Notes under the pieces: generated by a model
The model's input: the letters and a program-made list of their open reading frames with translations, nothing else
Databases searched by the model: none
What the model was told of the DNA's origin: nothing
Origin: Gammaproteobacteria bacterium UBA5338
GTDB lineage: Bacteria > Pseudomonadota > Gammaproteobacteria > Pseudomonadales > UBA5862
DNA length: 6,103 nucleotides
Assembly: GCA_002408105.1 (NCBI GenBank)
Contig: DHQM01000118.1
Location: 1-6,103, forward strand
Direction of reading: 5' to 3'
Shown: positions 1 to 6,103 of the stretch, one piece after another
Position numbering within the stretch: position 1 is the stretch's first letter
How the letters are laid out: every line of letters begins with the position of its first letter
Translations under genes and position numbers: made by a program

Positions 1-139
1 TCTTCAGGGTCTTGACGATGTATTTGATGCGCACAGGGTGTACGGCCTTGCGCTCCCCGATGCGGTCAATGGCCGGTTCTATCACCCGCAGACCGACGAT
101 GTATCCGAAGATCAGGGCGATGGCCAACAAGAGCTTCAT
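1..139 (-). CDS. Partial membrane protein, N-terminal 46 residues; possibly a small MscS-type channel
   Basis: Reading leftward from ATG at 139, the frame stays open for 46 codons to the window edge, so the C-terminal part is missing. The protein begins MKLLLAIALIFGYIVGL, a hydrophobic stretch that could be a transmembrane helix or membrane anchor. A charged region follows (roughly residues 18-46, containing EPAIDRIGERK and then VRIKYIVKTLK). A good ribosome binding site, AAGGA at 150-154, lies 10 bases before the ATG, which supports a real gene. It starts 70 bases after the sulfotransferase on the same strand and could be co-transcribed with it. One hydrophobic helix, a basic/acidic linker and then an Arg/Lys-rich segment leading toward further helices resembles the start of small mechanosensitive-channel (MscS family) proteins. 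That is only a resemblance from memory; any small inner-membrane protein is possible. If it is a channel, it probably marks the left boundary of the glycan genes. Confidence 0.65.
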   Translation of the reverse strand, partial: MKLLLAIALIFGYIVGLRVIEPAIDRIGERKAVHPVRIKYIVKTLK

Positions 140-209
140 GGGTGCGGTTTCCTTGTGGGTGTGAAGGCCAATGTGCCGGAGCCGTCTGATGTTCCCATCA
201 ATACCTGGT

Positions 210-860
210 TTAGAAGCTGTAGTTAAACCGTTCGATGTCGGTTTTGAAGTGCTGGTGGACCAGGTCCCGGAGGGAGTCGTCGTAGTAGCCGCGGTAGCGC
301 GCCCGGTCCTCGGCACGGCGCTTGTGTGGCAACCTGCGCGGAGCGATTCCAATGGTCTGACACACGTGGTCGAAGTCGTCCTGCAGTTGCTCATAGCGAC
401 CGATGAAGTCGACCAGCACCCGGCCGTGCAGGTCCACGATGTAGTCGCTCTGCAACTCGATCGATGTGTCGAGGTGGTACTGGTAGGGTCGCTCAGGGTC
501 CAGTTTGTGCCGCACGAACGCATCGAAATCCCTGAGGTGCGACACCAGGTGGGGCCGCTCGCGTTGCAAGTGGTGGTAGGAACTCACCTGCAGGTCCCAG
601 GGGTTGCGCACGAACACAAACTTGAACAGCCCGTCGAAGAACGGCTGGGGCAGCATCTGTTCGGCAGCGACCGCCTTGGCGTGGCGGGGTAGCTTGCATG
701 CGAGCCGGTGGTCGAACAGCCCACTCAGTTTGCTGCACACAAACATGGGTGCGTACATCGGGTCGCGCCACCTCAATGGATTCAGGGCGTCGCGCACACT
801 GGTGCCGCCAGTCTTCGCGATGTGAACGAACAGGAACTTGTATTTGTGGGACAGCAACAT
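210..860 (-). CDS. PAPS-dependent carbohydrate sulfotransferase (Sulfotransfer_2-like)
   Basis: This encodes a complete 216-residue protein that should move sulfate from 3'-phosphoadenylyl sulfate to a hydroxyl, most likely on a sugar. The PAPS 5'-phosphosulfate loop is visible as HIAKTGGTS (residues 13-21). The 3'-phosphate binding segment is FVFVRNPWDLQVSSY (81-95), with Arg85 and Ser93/Ser94 as likely ligands. Further family hallmarks follow: LQSDYIVD (136-143), DFIGRYEQLQDDF (151-163), the LPHKRRAE segment (177-184), and an ending with YYDD, a DIERF motif and a final aromatic NYSF. This order matches family 2 carbohydrate sulfotransferases, and the length fits compact bacterial members. 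There is no signal peptide, so it should act in the cytoplasm or at the inner face of the membrane, on a nucleotide-sugar or lipid-linked glycan. It lies 27 bases downstream of a GT4 glycosyltransferase on the same strand and has no clear promoter of its own. Shine-Dalgarno signal before ATG 860 is weak. The acceptor cannot be read from sequence. Confidence 0.9.
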   Translation of the reverse strand: MLLSHKYKFLFVHIAKTGGTSVRDALNPLRWRDPMYAPMFVCSKLSGLFDHRLACKLPRHAKAVAAEQMLPQPFFDGLFKFVFVRNPWDLQVSSYHHLQRERPHLVSHLRDFDAFVRHKLDPERPYQYHLDTSIELQSDYIVDLHGRVLVDFIGRYEQLQDDFDHVCQTIGIAPRRLPHKRRAEDRARYRGYYDDSLRDLVHQHFKTDIERFNYSF

Positions 861-887
861 GGCAGGGATCCAGGGTTATGCCGGTGT

Positions 888-2018
888 TCACTTGAGTGAT
901 GGGATGCCGAGGGCCTGGAGGTAACCTTCCACGCTGCGGTCGAGGTGGTACTCAGAGACTGCGCCTTGCAGCTCGTTCGCTGGCAGTGGGTTTTGCAGTG
1001 TGCGTTCCATGGCTGTGGCCAAAGCTTCCGCATCGCCAACTTCCACCAGCGGGCCGTACGCGCCTCCGGCGAGGATTTCCCGCGGCCCGCTGTCGCAGTC
1101 GGTGGATACCACGGGCGTGCCGACCGCCATGGCCTCCACCAATACATTGGGGGAGCCTTCCCAGGCAGAAGAAAGCACGAACAGGTCGGCGCGAGCCAGG
1201 TGCGCGTAGGGGTTGTTGGTGAACCCGGGAAGGGCGACGCAATGGCTCAGCCCGAGCTGCTCGACCAAGGCTTCCAGGGCGGGTCGATCGGCACCCTCAC
1301 CGAAAATGACCAGGCGGCTGGGGCGCTGCACCTGCAGGTGGGCAAATGCGTGAATCAGTGTGGCGAAGTCTTTCTGGCCGGTGAGTCGACCGATACCGAC
1401 CACCAGTGGCACTGGCGATGCCGTGAACCACGGGTGTTCGGCGGGTTCCTCGGCACGTTCGGTGATCTCTGGAAAGACGGTGGGGTTGCGGATGACCGTG
1501 ATTTTTCCTGCAGGCAAGCCAGTGATGTCTTGGGTGTCCGCGGCCACACCATCCGAGACCGCCACCACCCGATCCGCGTGCCCGTAGGCCTGGCGCATCA
1601 GGCGTGCACGCCACCAGAACACCAGCCGGGGTTTGCCCTGGAGCGAGCGGCGCAGGTGGGTGCCAAGGCGCACCACCAACGGGACGTCGACGCCGGCCCA
1701 GCGCCGTGCGCGGATCGCAGTGCGGTTGGCACGGTCTTTTGCGACCAGCAAGGCCCTTGGACGGACCCTGCGCAGGTACCGAACCAGAAAGGGCAGTGCC
1801 ATCCAGGTGTGGTTGGCACCAACCTGAAGCACCCGGACCTGAGGGTGCAGCTTCTGGAAGTGACCCCCTGCACCTTTCACGACCAAGAGATCGACAGCAT
1901 GGCCTCGGTCCGCCATTCCGCGTGCCAGCAGGGTCATCATGCGCTCCACGCCGCCGTCTCCGGAATAGGACAGGAACACTGCGATGGGTGGATGGGTGGT
2001 CTGGACGGCTGGATTCAC
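888..2018 (-). CDS. GT4 family glycosyltransferase
   Basis: This 376-residue retaining glycosyltransferase has a GT-B fold. The N-terminal acceptor domain begins IAVFLSYSGDGGVERMM (about 12-28) with the GGVER loop. The middle holds VSDGVA (154-159) and VIRNP (175-179). The C-terminal donor domain has GIGRLTGQKDF (208-218), VIFGEGADRPAL (237-248), PGFTNNP (264-270), the EX7E motif E287-GSPNVLV-E295 that grips the nucleotide-sugar, and SGPREIL (310-316). I chose GTG 2018 as the start because it overlaps the preceding amidotransferase stop as GTGA and places the first beta strand about 12 residues in. The frame stays open to a GTG at 2189, but those 57 extra codons lie inside the amidotransferase gene and give an Arg/Pro/Cys-rich peptide unlike the family. 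Another GTG at 2030 is less likely. The protein should be cytoplasmic or membrane-peripheral and add one sugar to a lipid-linked acceptor. The sugar and linkage are unknown. Confidence 0.92.
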   Translation of the reverse strand: MNPAVQTTHPPIAVFLSYSGDGGVERMMTLLARGMADRGHAVDLLVVKGAGGHFQKLHPQVRVLQVGANHTWMALPFLVRYLRRVRPRALLVAKDRANRTAIRARRWAGVDVPLVVRLGTHLRRSLQGKPRLVFWWRARLMRQAYGHADRVVAVSDGVAADTQDITGLPAGKITVIRNPTVFPEITERAEEPAEHPWFTASPVPLVVGIGRLTGQKDFATLIHAFAHLQVQRPSRLVIFGEGADRPALEALVEQLGLSHCVALPGFTNNPYAHLARADLFVLSSAWEGSPNVLVEAMAVGTPVVSTDCDSGPREILAGGAYGPLVEVGDAEALATAMERTLQNPLPANELQGAVSEYHLDRSVEGYLQALGIPSLK

Positions 2019-3835
2019 GCTTGCAGCCACTCGATGGGGTTCTGGCCTTGTGCAGGGGGTGGCGCTGCACCTTCGACAAACAGTTGGTGCCAGACCGCGA
2101 ACTGCAGCAGGCTGAACAGCTCGCGCGTGGCGGAACCATTGCGGCGCTGGGCGTGAACCAGGTCCGGAATTGCGCCTGGCACAAACCACTGCTGGATTCC
2201 GCGATTGGCGGGTAGGGCGGCCTCCAGTTGGTCCAGGATGTCACCGCGCATCCATTGACCAATGGGCACATGGAAGCCGCGCTTGGGCCGCCAGAGGACC
2301 TCCTTGGGCAGGTGGGCCTCGGCCCAGCGTTTGAGGAACACCTTGCCTTGTCCAGGCTCTACCTTGAACGCGTCGGGCAGGCCCAAGCCGAATTCAACGA
2401 CGCGGTGGTCCAGGAAAGGCACCCGCCCCTCCAACCCGAAGGCCATCATGGTGCGGTCCGCTTTGACCAGCAGGTTGTCCGGCAATGCGGTCTTGAGGTC
2501 GACGTACTGTCGTTTGGCAACGGTGCTCCAGTTGCTCGGGCATTCGCGCCAGGCCTCCACGAACGGCTCCCGGCTGTGGCGCGCCGCAGCCGCCAGATCC
2601 GGGCCGTACAGCCGCTTACGCCAGCTCCCGCTCCATTGGTAGCTGCTGCGAAATCCACCGGTGCTTGGGTACAGCAGTGCCTTGAGTGCCGCTTCGGCTC
2701 GACTGGGGTGGTAGCGGCCGTAGCCGGCGAAGACCTCGTCACCGCCTTCACCGCTGAAGACCACCTTGAGGCTGCCAGCAGCGGCTTGAGACAACGCGGC
2801 CGTGGGCAGACATGCATAGTCCCGCATGAGGTCATCGGTGGCCCAGATGACGTGGGGAATGCGGCCGAACAACTCGTCCCGGGTCAGGCGCAGCTCATGA
2901 TGGTCGGTTCCGAAACGCCGGGCCAATGCAGTCGCCTGGCTCAGTTCGTCCTCGCCGGCGGCATCCCGGTAGCCAACCGAGAAGGTCTGCAGGCGCTGCG
3001 GGGAATGGAGTTGCAACATGGCGAGCAACACCGCAGAGTCCACCCCGCCGGACAGGAACAGTCCAAAGGGCACGTCCGCGCGCATGTGCTCGACCATGAC
3101 CTGATGGAACAGCGATTCAAAGTCGGTGGTCGCAGCCTGAGGGGTCGCTGTGCTGGGTTCAACACGGTTTGCATCCCAGTAGCGGTGGTGCATCAACGCC
3201 AAATCTTCGTTGATGCAAATGGCCTCACCGGGAAGTACACGGTGTATCCCTTTGAAGATGGTCTCGCGCCCACTGCTGAACTGGTGATCCAGAAACTGCG
3301 CCAGAGCGCTGGGGTTCACTGCAGGGCGCCGATCGAGCAGCGTCAGAATGGCTTTGATCTCGGAGGCGAACACCACGCGGTCGCTCGTGACCGCGTAGTA
3401 GAGGGGCTTGATACCGAGGCGATCGCGGGCCAGCCAGGTTTGTCTTCGGTGCCCGTCATGGAGCGCAAAGGCGAACATTCCACGGACCATTTCGAGGTGC
3501 TTGATCCCGTCTCGCAGATACCCTTGGAGCAACACCTCGCAGTCCGAGTGGGTTGCGAAATTTGAGCCGGACGCAGTGAGGGCTTCGCGCAATTCCAGGT
3601 AGTTGTAGACCTCGCCGTTGGCGCTGAGCGCACACGCGGAATCGGCGCTGACAAGTGGCTGGTGTCCGCCGCTCAAGTCGATGATGGACAGGCGGGTGTG
3701 CAAGAGGCCGACCGCGCCTTTGATATACTCGCCGCGGTCATCGGGGCCTCGATGTTGCAGTGCTGTCGCTGCAGGTTCCAGTTCGTGCGGTGCAACCGGA
3801 CCATGCCGTTTAACGATTCCGGCTATGCCGCACAT
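2015..3835 (-). CDS. asnB: Asparagine-synthetase-like glutamine amidotransferase (AsnB family)
   Basis: This is a complete 606-residue protein. The N-terminal class II glutaminase domain starts MCGIAGIV; Cys2 is the nucleophile freed by Met removal. It includes RLSIIDL (48-54, Arg49), ANGEVYNY (72-79, Asn73 and Glu75) and SDCE (97-100, Asp98), which bind glutamine. The C-terminal ATP-pyrophosphatase synthetase domain has the PP-loop LSGGVDSA (261-268) and SGEGGDEVFAGYGRY (361-375), which activate a carboxylate as an acyl-adenylate. Both active sites look intact, so it should make an amide from a carboxylic acid using glutamine and ATP. The start is fixed at ATG 3835 by Cys2; the frame extends upstream to 4090, but that part overlaps the divergent gene. 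It begins an operon-like run with a GT4 and a sulfotransferase, so I infer that the substrate is more likely a sugar carboxylate, such as a uronic acid in a surface glycan, than free aspartate. True asparagine synthesis is not excluded. The symbol is family-level only. Confidence 0.93.
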   Translation of the reverse strand: MCGIAGIVKRHGPVAPHELEPAATALQHRGPDDRGEYIKGAVGLLHTRLSIIDLSGGHQPLVSADSACALSANGEVYNYLELREALTASGSNFATHSDCEVLLQGYLRDGIKHLEMVRGMFAFALHDGHRRQTWLARDRLGIKPLYYAVTSDRVVFASEIKAILTLLDRRPAVNPSALAQFLDHQFSSGRETIFKGIHRVLPGEAICINEDLALMHHRYWDANRVEPSTATPQAATTDFESLFHQVMVEHMRADVPFGLFLSGGVDSAVLLAMLQLHSPQRLQTFSVGYRDAAGEDELSQATALARRFGTDHHELRLTRDELFGRIPHVIWATDDLMRDYACLPTAALSQAAAGSLKVVFSGEGGDEVFAGYGRYHPSRAEAALKALLYPSTGGFRSSYQWSGSWRKRLYGPDLAAAARHSREPFVEAWRECPSNWSTVAKRQYVDLKTALPDNLLVKADRTMMAFGLEGRVPFLDHRVVEFGLGLPDAFKVEPGQGKVFLKRWAEAHLPKEVLWRPKRGFHVPIGQWMRGDILDQLEAALPANRGIQQWFVPGAIPDLVHAQRRNGSATRELFSLLQFAVWHQLFVEGAAPPPAQGQNPIEWLQA

Positions 3836-3866
3836 GCTTGCCTGGCCCCAGAAGGAAAAACGGGTG

Positions 3867-3895
3867 ATGTTAGATAGCCACCCCAAACTGGTCAA
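3867..3895 (-). promoter_or_regulatory. Predicted sigma70 promoter driving the leftward operon
   Basis: On the minus strand, TTGACC (3890-3895; 5 of 6 matches to TTGACA) is followed by exactly 17 bases and then TAACAT (3867-3872; 4 of 6 matches to TATAAT). Transcription would begin near 3860, leaving a leader of about 25 bases before the amidotransferase ATG at 3835. Position, spacing and direction all fit. The match is by eye, and the -10 box is only moderate. The -35 box overlaps the Shine-Dalgarno region of the divergent GT9 gene. No equally good promoter for the rightward gene is visible in this gap. Confidence 0.5.
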
Positions 3896-3910
3896 GGTGG
3901 TCCCCTGAGC

Positions 3911-4999
3911 GTGTCTGCAGACTGTACCGATCGCCCGGCCGGTGCCCCCCGTGTGCTGGTGGTGCGTTTGAGCGCGATCGGAGACATTGTGATGGCGTCT
4001 CCTCTGGCGTCGGCACTGCGCCGCCGGTACCCAAGCGCACGCATTTCCTGGCTCGTAGAGGAGGGCCTGGAGGGCCTGGTGGCCACCCATCCGGAGGTCG
4101 ACGACCTGCTTGTCTGGCCACGCCGACGTTGGTCGAACCTCAAAAATACATCAAGACGGCAGTGGTTGGGCGAGGTCATGGCGTTCGTGCGGACACTGCG
4201 CCGGGCCCAGTTCGATTTGGCCATTGATGCGCAGGGTCTGCTCAAAAGCGGGCTCTGGGTGCGCTTGAGTGGGGCCACGGAGCGCGTGGCACTGAACCCG
4301 CGAGAGGGCTCTGGGCTCTGGATGCACCGGAAGGTCCAGTCGCCCCTCGATGACCCGCGCATGTCGTCGGAGTACCTGGACCTCGCGGCCGCACTGGAAT
4401 TGCCCACCGATGGGTTCCAGCCGGTGCTCGTGACCACCCCGACGGACCGCTTGTCCGCGCGGCGTCTACTTGAATCCAAGGGGGTCGAGGGTGACTACGT
4501 CGCCGTGGCTCCATTCACGACCCGGCCCCAAAAGCATTGGCCTATGTCGCACTGGAAGCAGTTGTTTCAGCTATTTGAGCACGCCTTGGGCTGGCCGGTG
4601 GTGGTGCTGGGTGGCCCCGCCGACCGCGCACACGCAAGCCGGCTGGTGGAGGGCCATGCGCAGGCCGTGCATGCCTGTGGCGACTTGAGTTTGCGTGAAT
4701 CTGCCGCTGTGATCGAAGGCGCGCGCTTGCTCACTGGAGTGGATACGGGTCTCACCCACATGGCGGCGGCGTTTGACACGCCGGCAGTCGCGCTCTTTGG
4801 CTCCACCCGTCCTTATTTGAACTCCTCAAGTCCTGCCACCCATGTGATTTACCATGACCTCTTCTGCGCGCCCTGTCGGCGCAACCCAACCTGCGCTGGG
4901 CGGTTTGACTGCCTAACAGGCATATCTCCAGAGGAGGTACTGGCCCACGCCCAGCGGTTGCTGGCAGCGGGTGCATTGCAAAGGTGTTGGATGCCATGA
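3911..4999 (+). CDS. GT9 heptosyltransferase-family protein, RfaC/WaaC-like
   Basis: This 362-residue protein belongs to the family that transfers ADP-heptose (or a related sugar) to the inner core of lipopolysaccharide at the cytoplasmic face of the inner membrane. The N-terminal domain opens with VLVVRLSAIGDIV (15-27), where Asp25 matches the conserved GD aspartate, and continues with AIDAQGLLKSGLW (104-116). The donor domain shows VAVAPFTTRPQKHWP (197-211), VVVLGGPADR (230-239) and LLTGVDTGLTHMAAA (273-287). A Cys cluster follows at 319, 322, 328 and 334 (FCAPC, then two spaced Cys). The start is GTG 3911. Reading upstream in frame, the first stop is TAG at 3875 and no ATG, GTG or TTG lies between, so this is the earliest start. 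AAGGTGG at 3894-3900 is a rather distant ribosome binding site. The stop overlaps the next gene's start as ATGA, implying translational coupling. The precise acceptor and whether the donor is heptose are not certain. Confidence 0.9.
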   Translation: MSADCTDRPAGAPRVLVVRLSAIGDIVMASPLASALRRRYPSARISWLVEEGLEGLVATHPEVDDLLVWPRRRWSNLKNTSRRQWLGEVMAFVRTLRRAQFDLAIDAQGLLKSGLWVRLSGATERVALNPREGSGLWMHRKVQSPLDDPRMSSEYLDLAAALELPTDGFQPVLVTTPTDRLSARRLLESKGVEGDYVAVAPFTTRPQKHWPMSHWKQLFQLFEHALGWPVVVLGGPADRAHASRLVEGHAQAVHACGDLSLRESAAVIEGARLLTGVDTGLTHMAAAFDTPAVALFGSTRPYLNSSSPATHVIYHDLFCAPCRRNPTCAGRFDCLTGISPEEVLAHAQRLLAAGALQRCWMP

Positions 5000-6078
5000 A
5001 AGTACTGCACGTTGAAACCGGCAAGCACCTCTATGGCGGTGCTCGCCAGGTTTTGTACTTGCTTGAAGGGTTGAAAACCCAAGGTGTCGAGTGCGAGTTG
5101 GTCGCCTGTTCTGACGCTGCCATCGCCCAGGCTGCGCGGGCGCAGGGATTCCAGGTTCACGAGGTGCCCATGGCGGGCGACTTGGACATTCGCTTCCCTT
5201 GGCAGTTGCGCCGCATTGTCCGCAGCAGTGGGGCGGACCTGGTGCATTTGCACAGCCGCCGAGGAGCCGACCTGTGGGGCGGCATTGGGGGGCGGTTTGC
5301 TCGGGTCCCCGTGGTGCTTTCTCGCCGAGTGGACAACCCAGAGCCCAGGTGGTGGGTGGCACTGAAGTACCGCCTGTACGACCGAGTGGTCACCATCTCT
5401 CAGGGCATCGCCGATGTGCTGTTGGCCGAAGGTTTGGCGCCGGAGCGGCTGGCGGTGGTGCCAAGTGCGGTGGACCTTGGCCGGTTCAGTTGCAATCGAG
5501 GACGGCTGCCACAGGACCTGCCTGTGCAGGTGGAAGACGGGGTGGTGGTCGCCATGGTCGCTCAGTTCATCAGCCGCAAAGGGCACGATGTGGCTTTGCA
5601 AGCCATGCGACAACTGCCCCCAAGCTGCGGCCATGTCCGCTTGCTGTTGTTCGGTCAGGGGCCGCTTCGAGCTTCCATTGAGGCTGAGATCGAGTCACTT
5701 GGCCTGGCCGGGCAAGTGCATTGTGTCGGATTTTATCCACAGATCGAGCAGGTCTTACCGGCGGTGGATTTTCTGGTGCATCCGGCAGAAATGGAGGGGT
5801 TGGGCGTGGCGCTTCTGGAGGCCGCGGCCAGTTGCGTGCCGGCCGTGGCGACAGCCGTTGGGGGCATCCCGGAAGTGGTTGTTGATGGCGTGACCGGTCT
5901 GCTGATTCCGCCCGGCGATCCGCCTGCCTTGGCTGCAGCCATGGACCGCCTGGTCCACGATACGGAGTTGCGCCGACGCTTGGGCGTGCAGGCCAGGGAG
6001 TGGGTTGAGGCGCGGTTTTCGATTCCGGCAATGGTTGCAGGCAACCTCGAGGTGTATCGAGCGCTGCTGAACCGCTAG
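4996..6078 (+). CDS. GT4 family glycosyltransferase, probable lipopolysaccharide core or glycan assembly
   Basis: This 360-residue GT-B glycosyltransferase starts at ATG 4996, which overlaps the stop of the heptosyltransferase-like gene (ATGA). An AAAGGTG ribosome binding site at 4980-4986 sits 9 bases upstream. A GTG four codons earlier (4984) is possible but less likely, because the family begins directly with MKVLHVETG. The acceptor domain has HLYGGARQVLYLLEGL (11-26) and a histidine-rich LVHLHSRRGADLW (82-94). The linker carries VVTISQGIADVL (131-142) and VVPSAVDLGRF (154-164). The donor domain has VAQFISRKGHD (188-198), LLLFGQGPLR (216-225), the EX7E motif E267-GLGVALL-E275, GGIPEVV (289-295) and VTGLLIPPGD (299-308). 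There is no transmembrane segment, so it should act at the inner face of the membrane. Coupling to a GT9 gene suggests that it adds the next sugar on a core oligosaccharide or similar lipid-linked glycan. Donor and linkage are unknown. Confidence 0.92.
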   Translation: MKVLHVETGKHLYGGARQVLYLLEGLKTQGVECELVACSDAAIAQAARAQGFQVHEVPMAGDLDIRFPWQLRRIVRSSGADLVHLHSRRGADLWGGIGGRFARVPVVLSRRVDNPEPRWWVALKYRLYDRVVTISQGIADVLLAEGLAPERLAVVPSAVDLGRFSCNRGRLPQDLPVQVEDGVVVAMVAQFISRKGHDVALQAMRQLPPSCGHVRLLLFGQGPLRASIEAEIESLGLAGQVHCVGFYPQIEQVLPAVDFLVHPAEMEGLGVALLEAAASCVPAVATAVGGIPEVVVDGVTGLLIPPGDPPALAAAMDRLVHDTELRRRLGVQAREWVEARFSIPAMVAGNLEVYRALLNR

Positions 6079-6103
6079 TCAGTGGATGGGCGCCTCGGCT
6101 GCG

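Noticed and set aside
171..692. Plus-strand open frame of 173 codons opposite the sulfotransferase
   Set aside because: It is a shadow of the PAPS-binding sulfotransferase; its translation is a Val/Gln-rich low-information sequence with no motif.
1983..1999. Short tandem repeat GATGGGTG
   Set aside because: It has only two copies and falls in the GT4 coding sequence as Thr-His-Pro-Pro codons. There is no sign of a phase-variable tract.
945..2156. Plus-strand open frame of 403 codons opposite the first GT4
   Set aside because: It is the antisense shadow of a gene with clear GT4 motifs, has no recognisable domain, and arises from high G+C codon use on the other strand.
2228..3565. Plus-strand open frame of 445 codons opposite the amidotransferase
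   Set aside because: It is antisense to a gene with intact catalytic motifs in both domains. It shows no domain signature of its own, and long antisense frames are common at this base composition.
3724..3729. TATACT, a good -10-like hexamer on the plus strand upstream of the GT9 gene
   Set aside because: It lies inside the amidotransferase coding region (the EYIKG codons), and no -35 box is found 16-18 bases upstream. It could still be the antisense start, but nothing supports it now.
4062..4080. Direct repeat of GAGGGCCTG
   Set aside because: Two copies encode Glu-Gly-Leu-Glu-Gly-Leu in the GT9 protein; this is ordinary coding repetition.
6079..6103. Possible next gene at the right edge (ATG at 6086 reading MGASAA, or a minus-strand C-terminus ending at TGA near 6079-6081)
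   Set aside because: Twenty-five bases cannot separate the start of a rightward gene from the end of a leftward one, and no ribosome binding site or terminator hairpin is visible.

Overview
The window looks like a surface-polysaccharide or lipopolysaccharide biosynthesis segment from a G+C-rich Gram-negative bacterium. The style of the encoded proteins suggests a betaproteobacterium of the Burkholderiales/Comamonadaceae type. That placement is inferred from codon use, gene style and the RfaC-like heptosyltransferase; nothing here fixes the species. I see no rRNA, tRNA, CRISPR array, insertion sequence or integrase.

The layout is two divergent gene groups separated by 75 bases (3836-3910). 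The leftward group, on the minus strand, reads in transcription order: a glutamine-dependent asparagine-synthetase-like amidotransferase (2015-3835), a GT4 glycosyltransferase (888-2018), a PAPS-dependent sulfotransferase (210-860), and the first 46 codons of a membrane protein that runs off the left edge (1-139). The amidotransferase stop and the GT4 start overlap as GTGA. The sulfotransferase follows after 27 bases and the membrane protein after another 70. A plausible sigma70 promoter (TTGACC, 17-base spacer, TAACAT) faces leftward, 25-30 bases in front of the amidotransferase.

The rightward group, on the plus strand, has a GT9 heptosyltransferase-family gene (3911-4999, GTG start) and a second GT4 glycosyltransferase (4996-6078), overlapping as ATGA. 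The last 25 bases after its stop are too short to assign.

Reading the genes together (inference): the rightward pair probably builds part of the lipopolysaccharide core or a related surface glycan. The leftward genes add and decorate sugars: one transfers a sugar, one probably converts a sugar carboxylate to an amide, and one adds sulfate. A sulfated and amidated surface glycan is the most interesting prediction here. The individual enzymes belong to known families; what may be new is the combination and the glycan it makes. Two starts matter for the annotation. The amidotransferase must start at its Met-Cys-Gly at 3835, because Cys2 is the catalytic nucleophile. The first GT4 most likely starts at GTG 2018 and not at the far upstream GTG at 2189.
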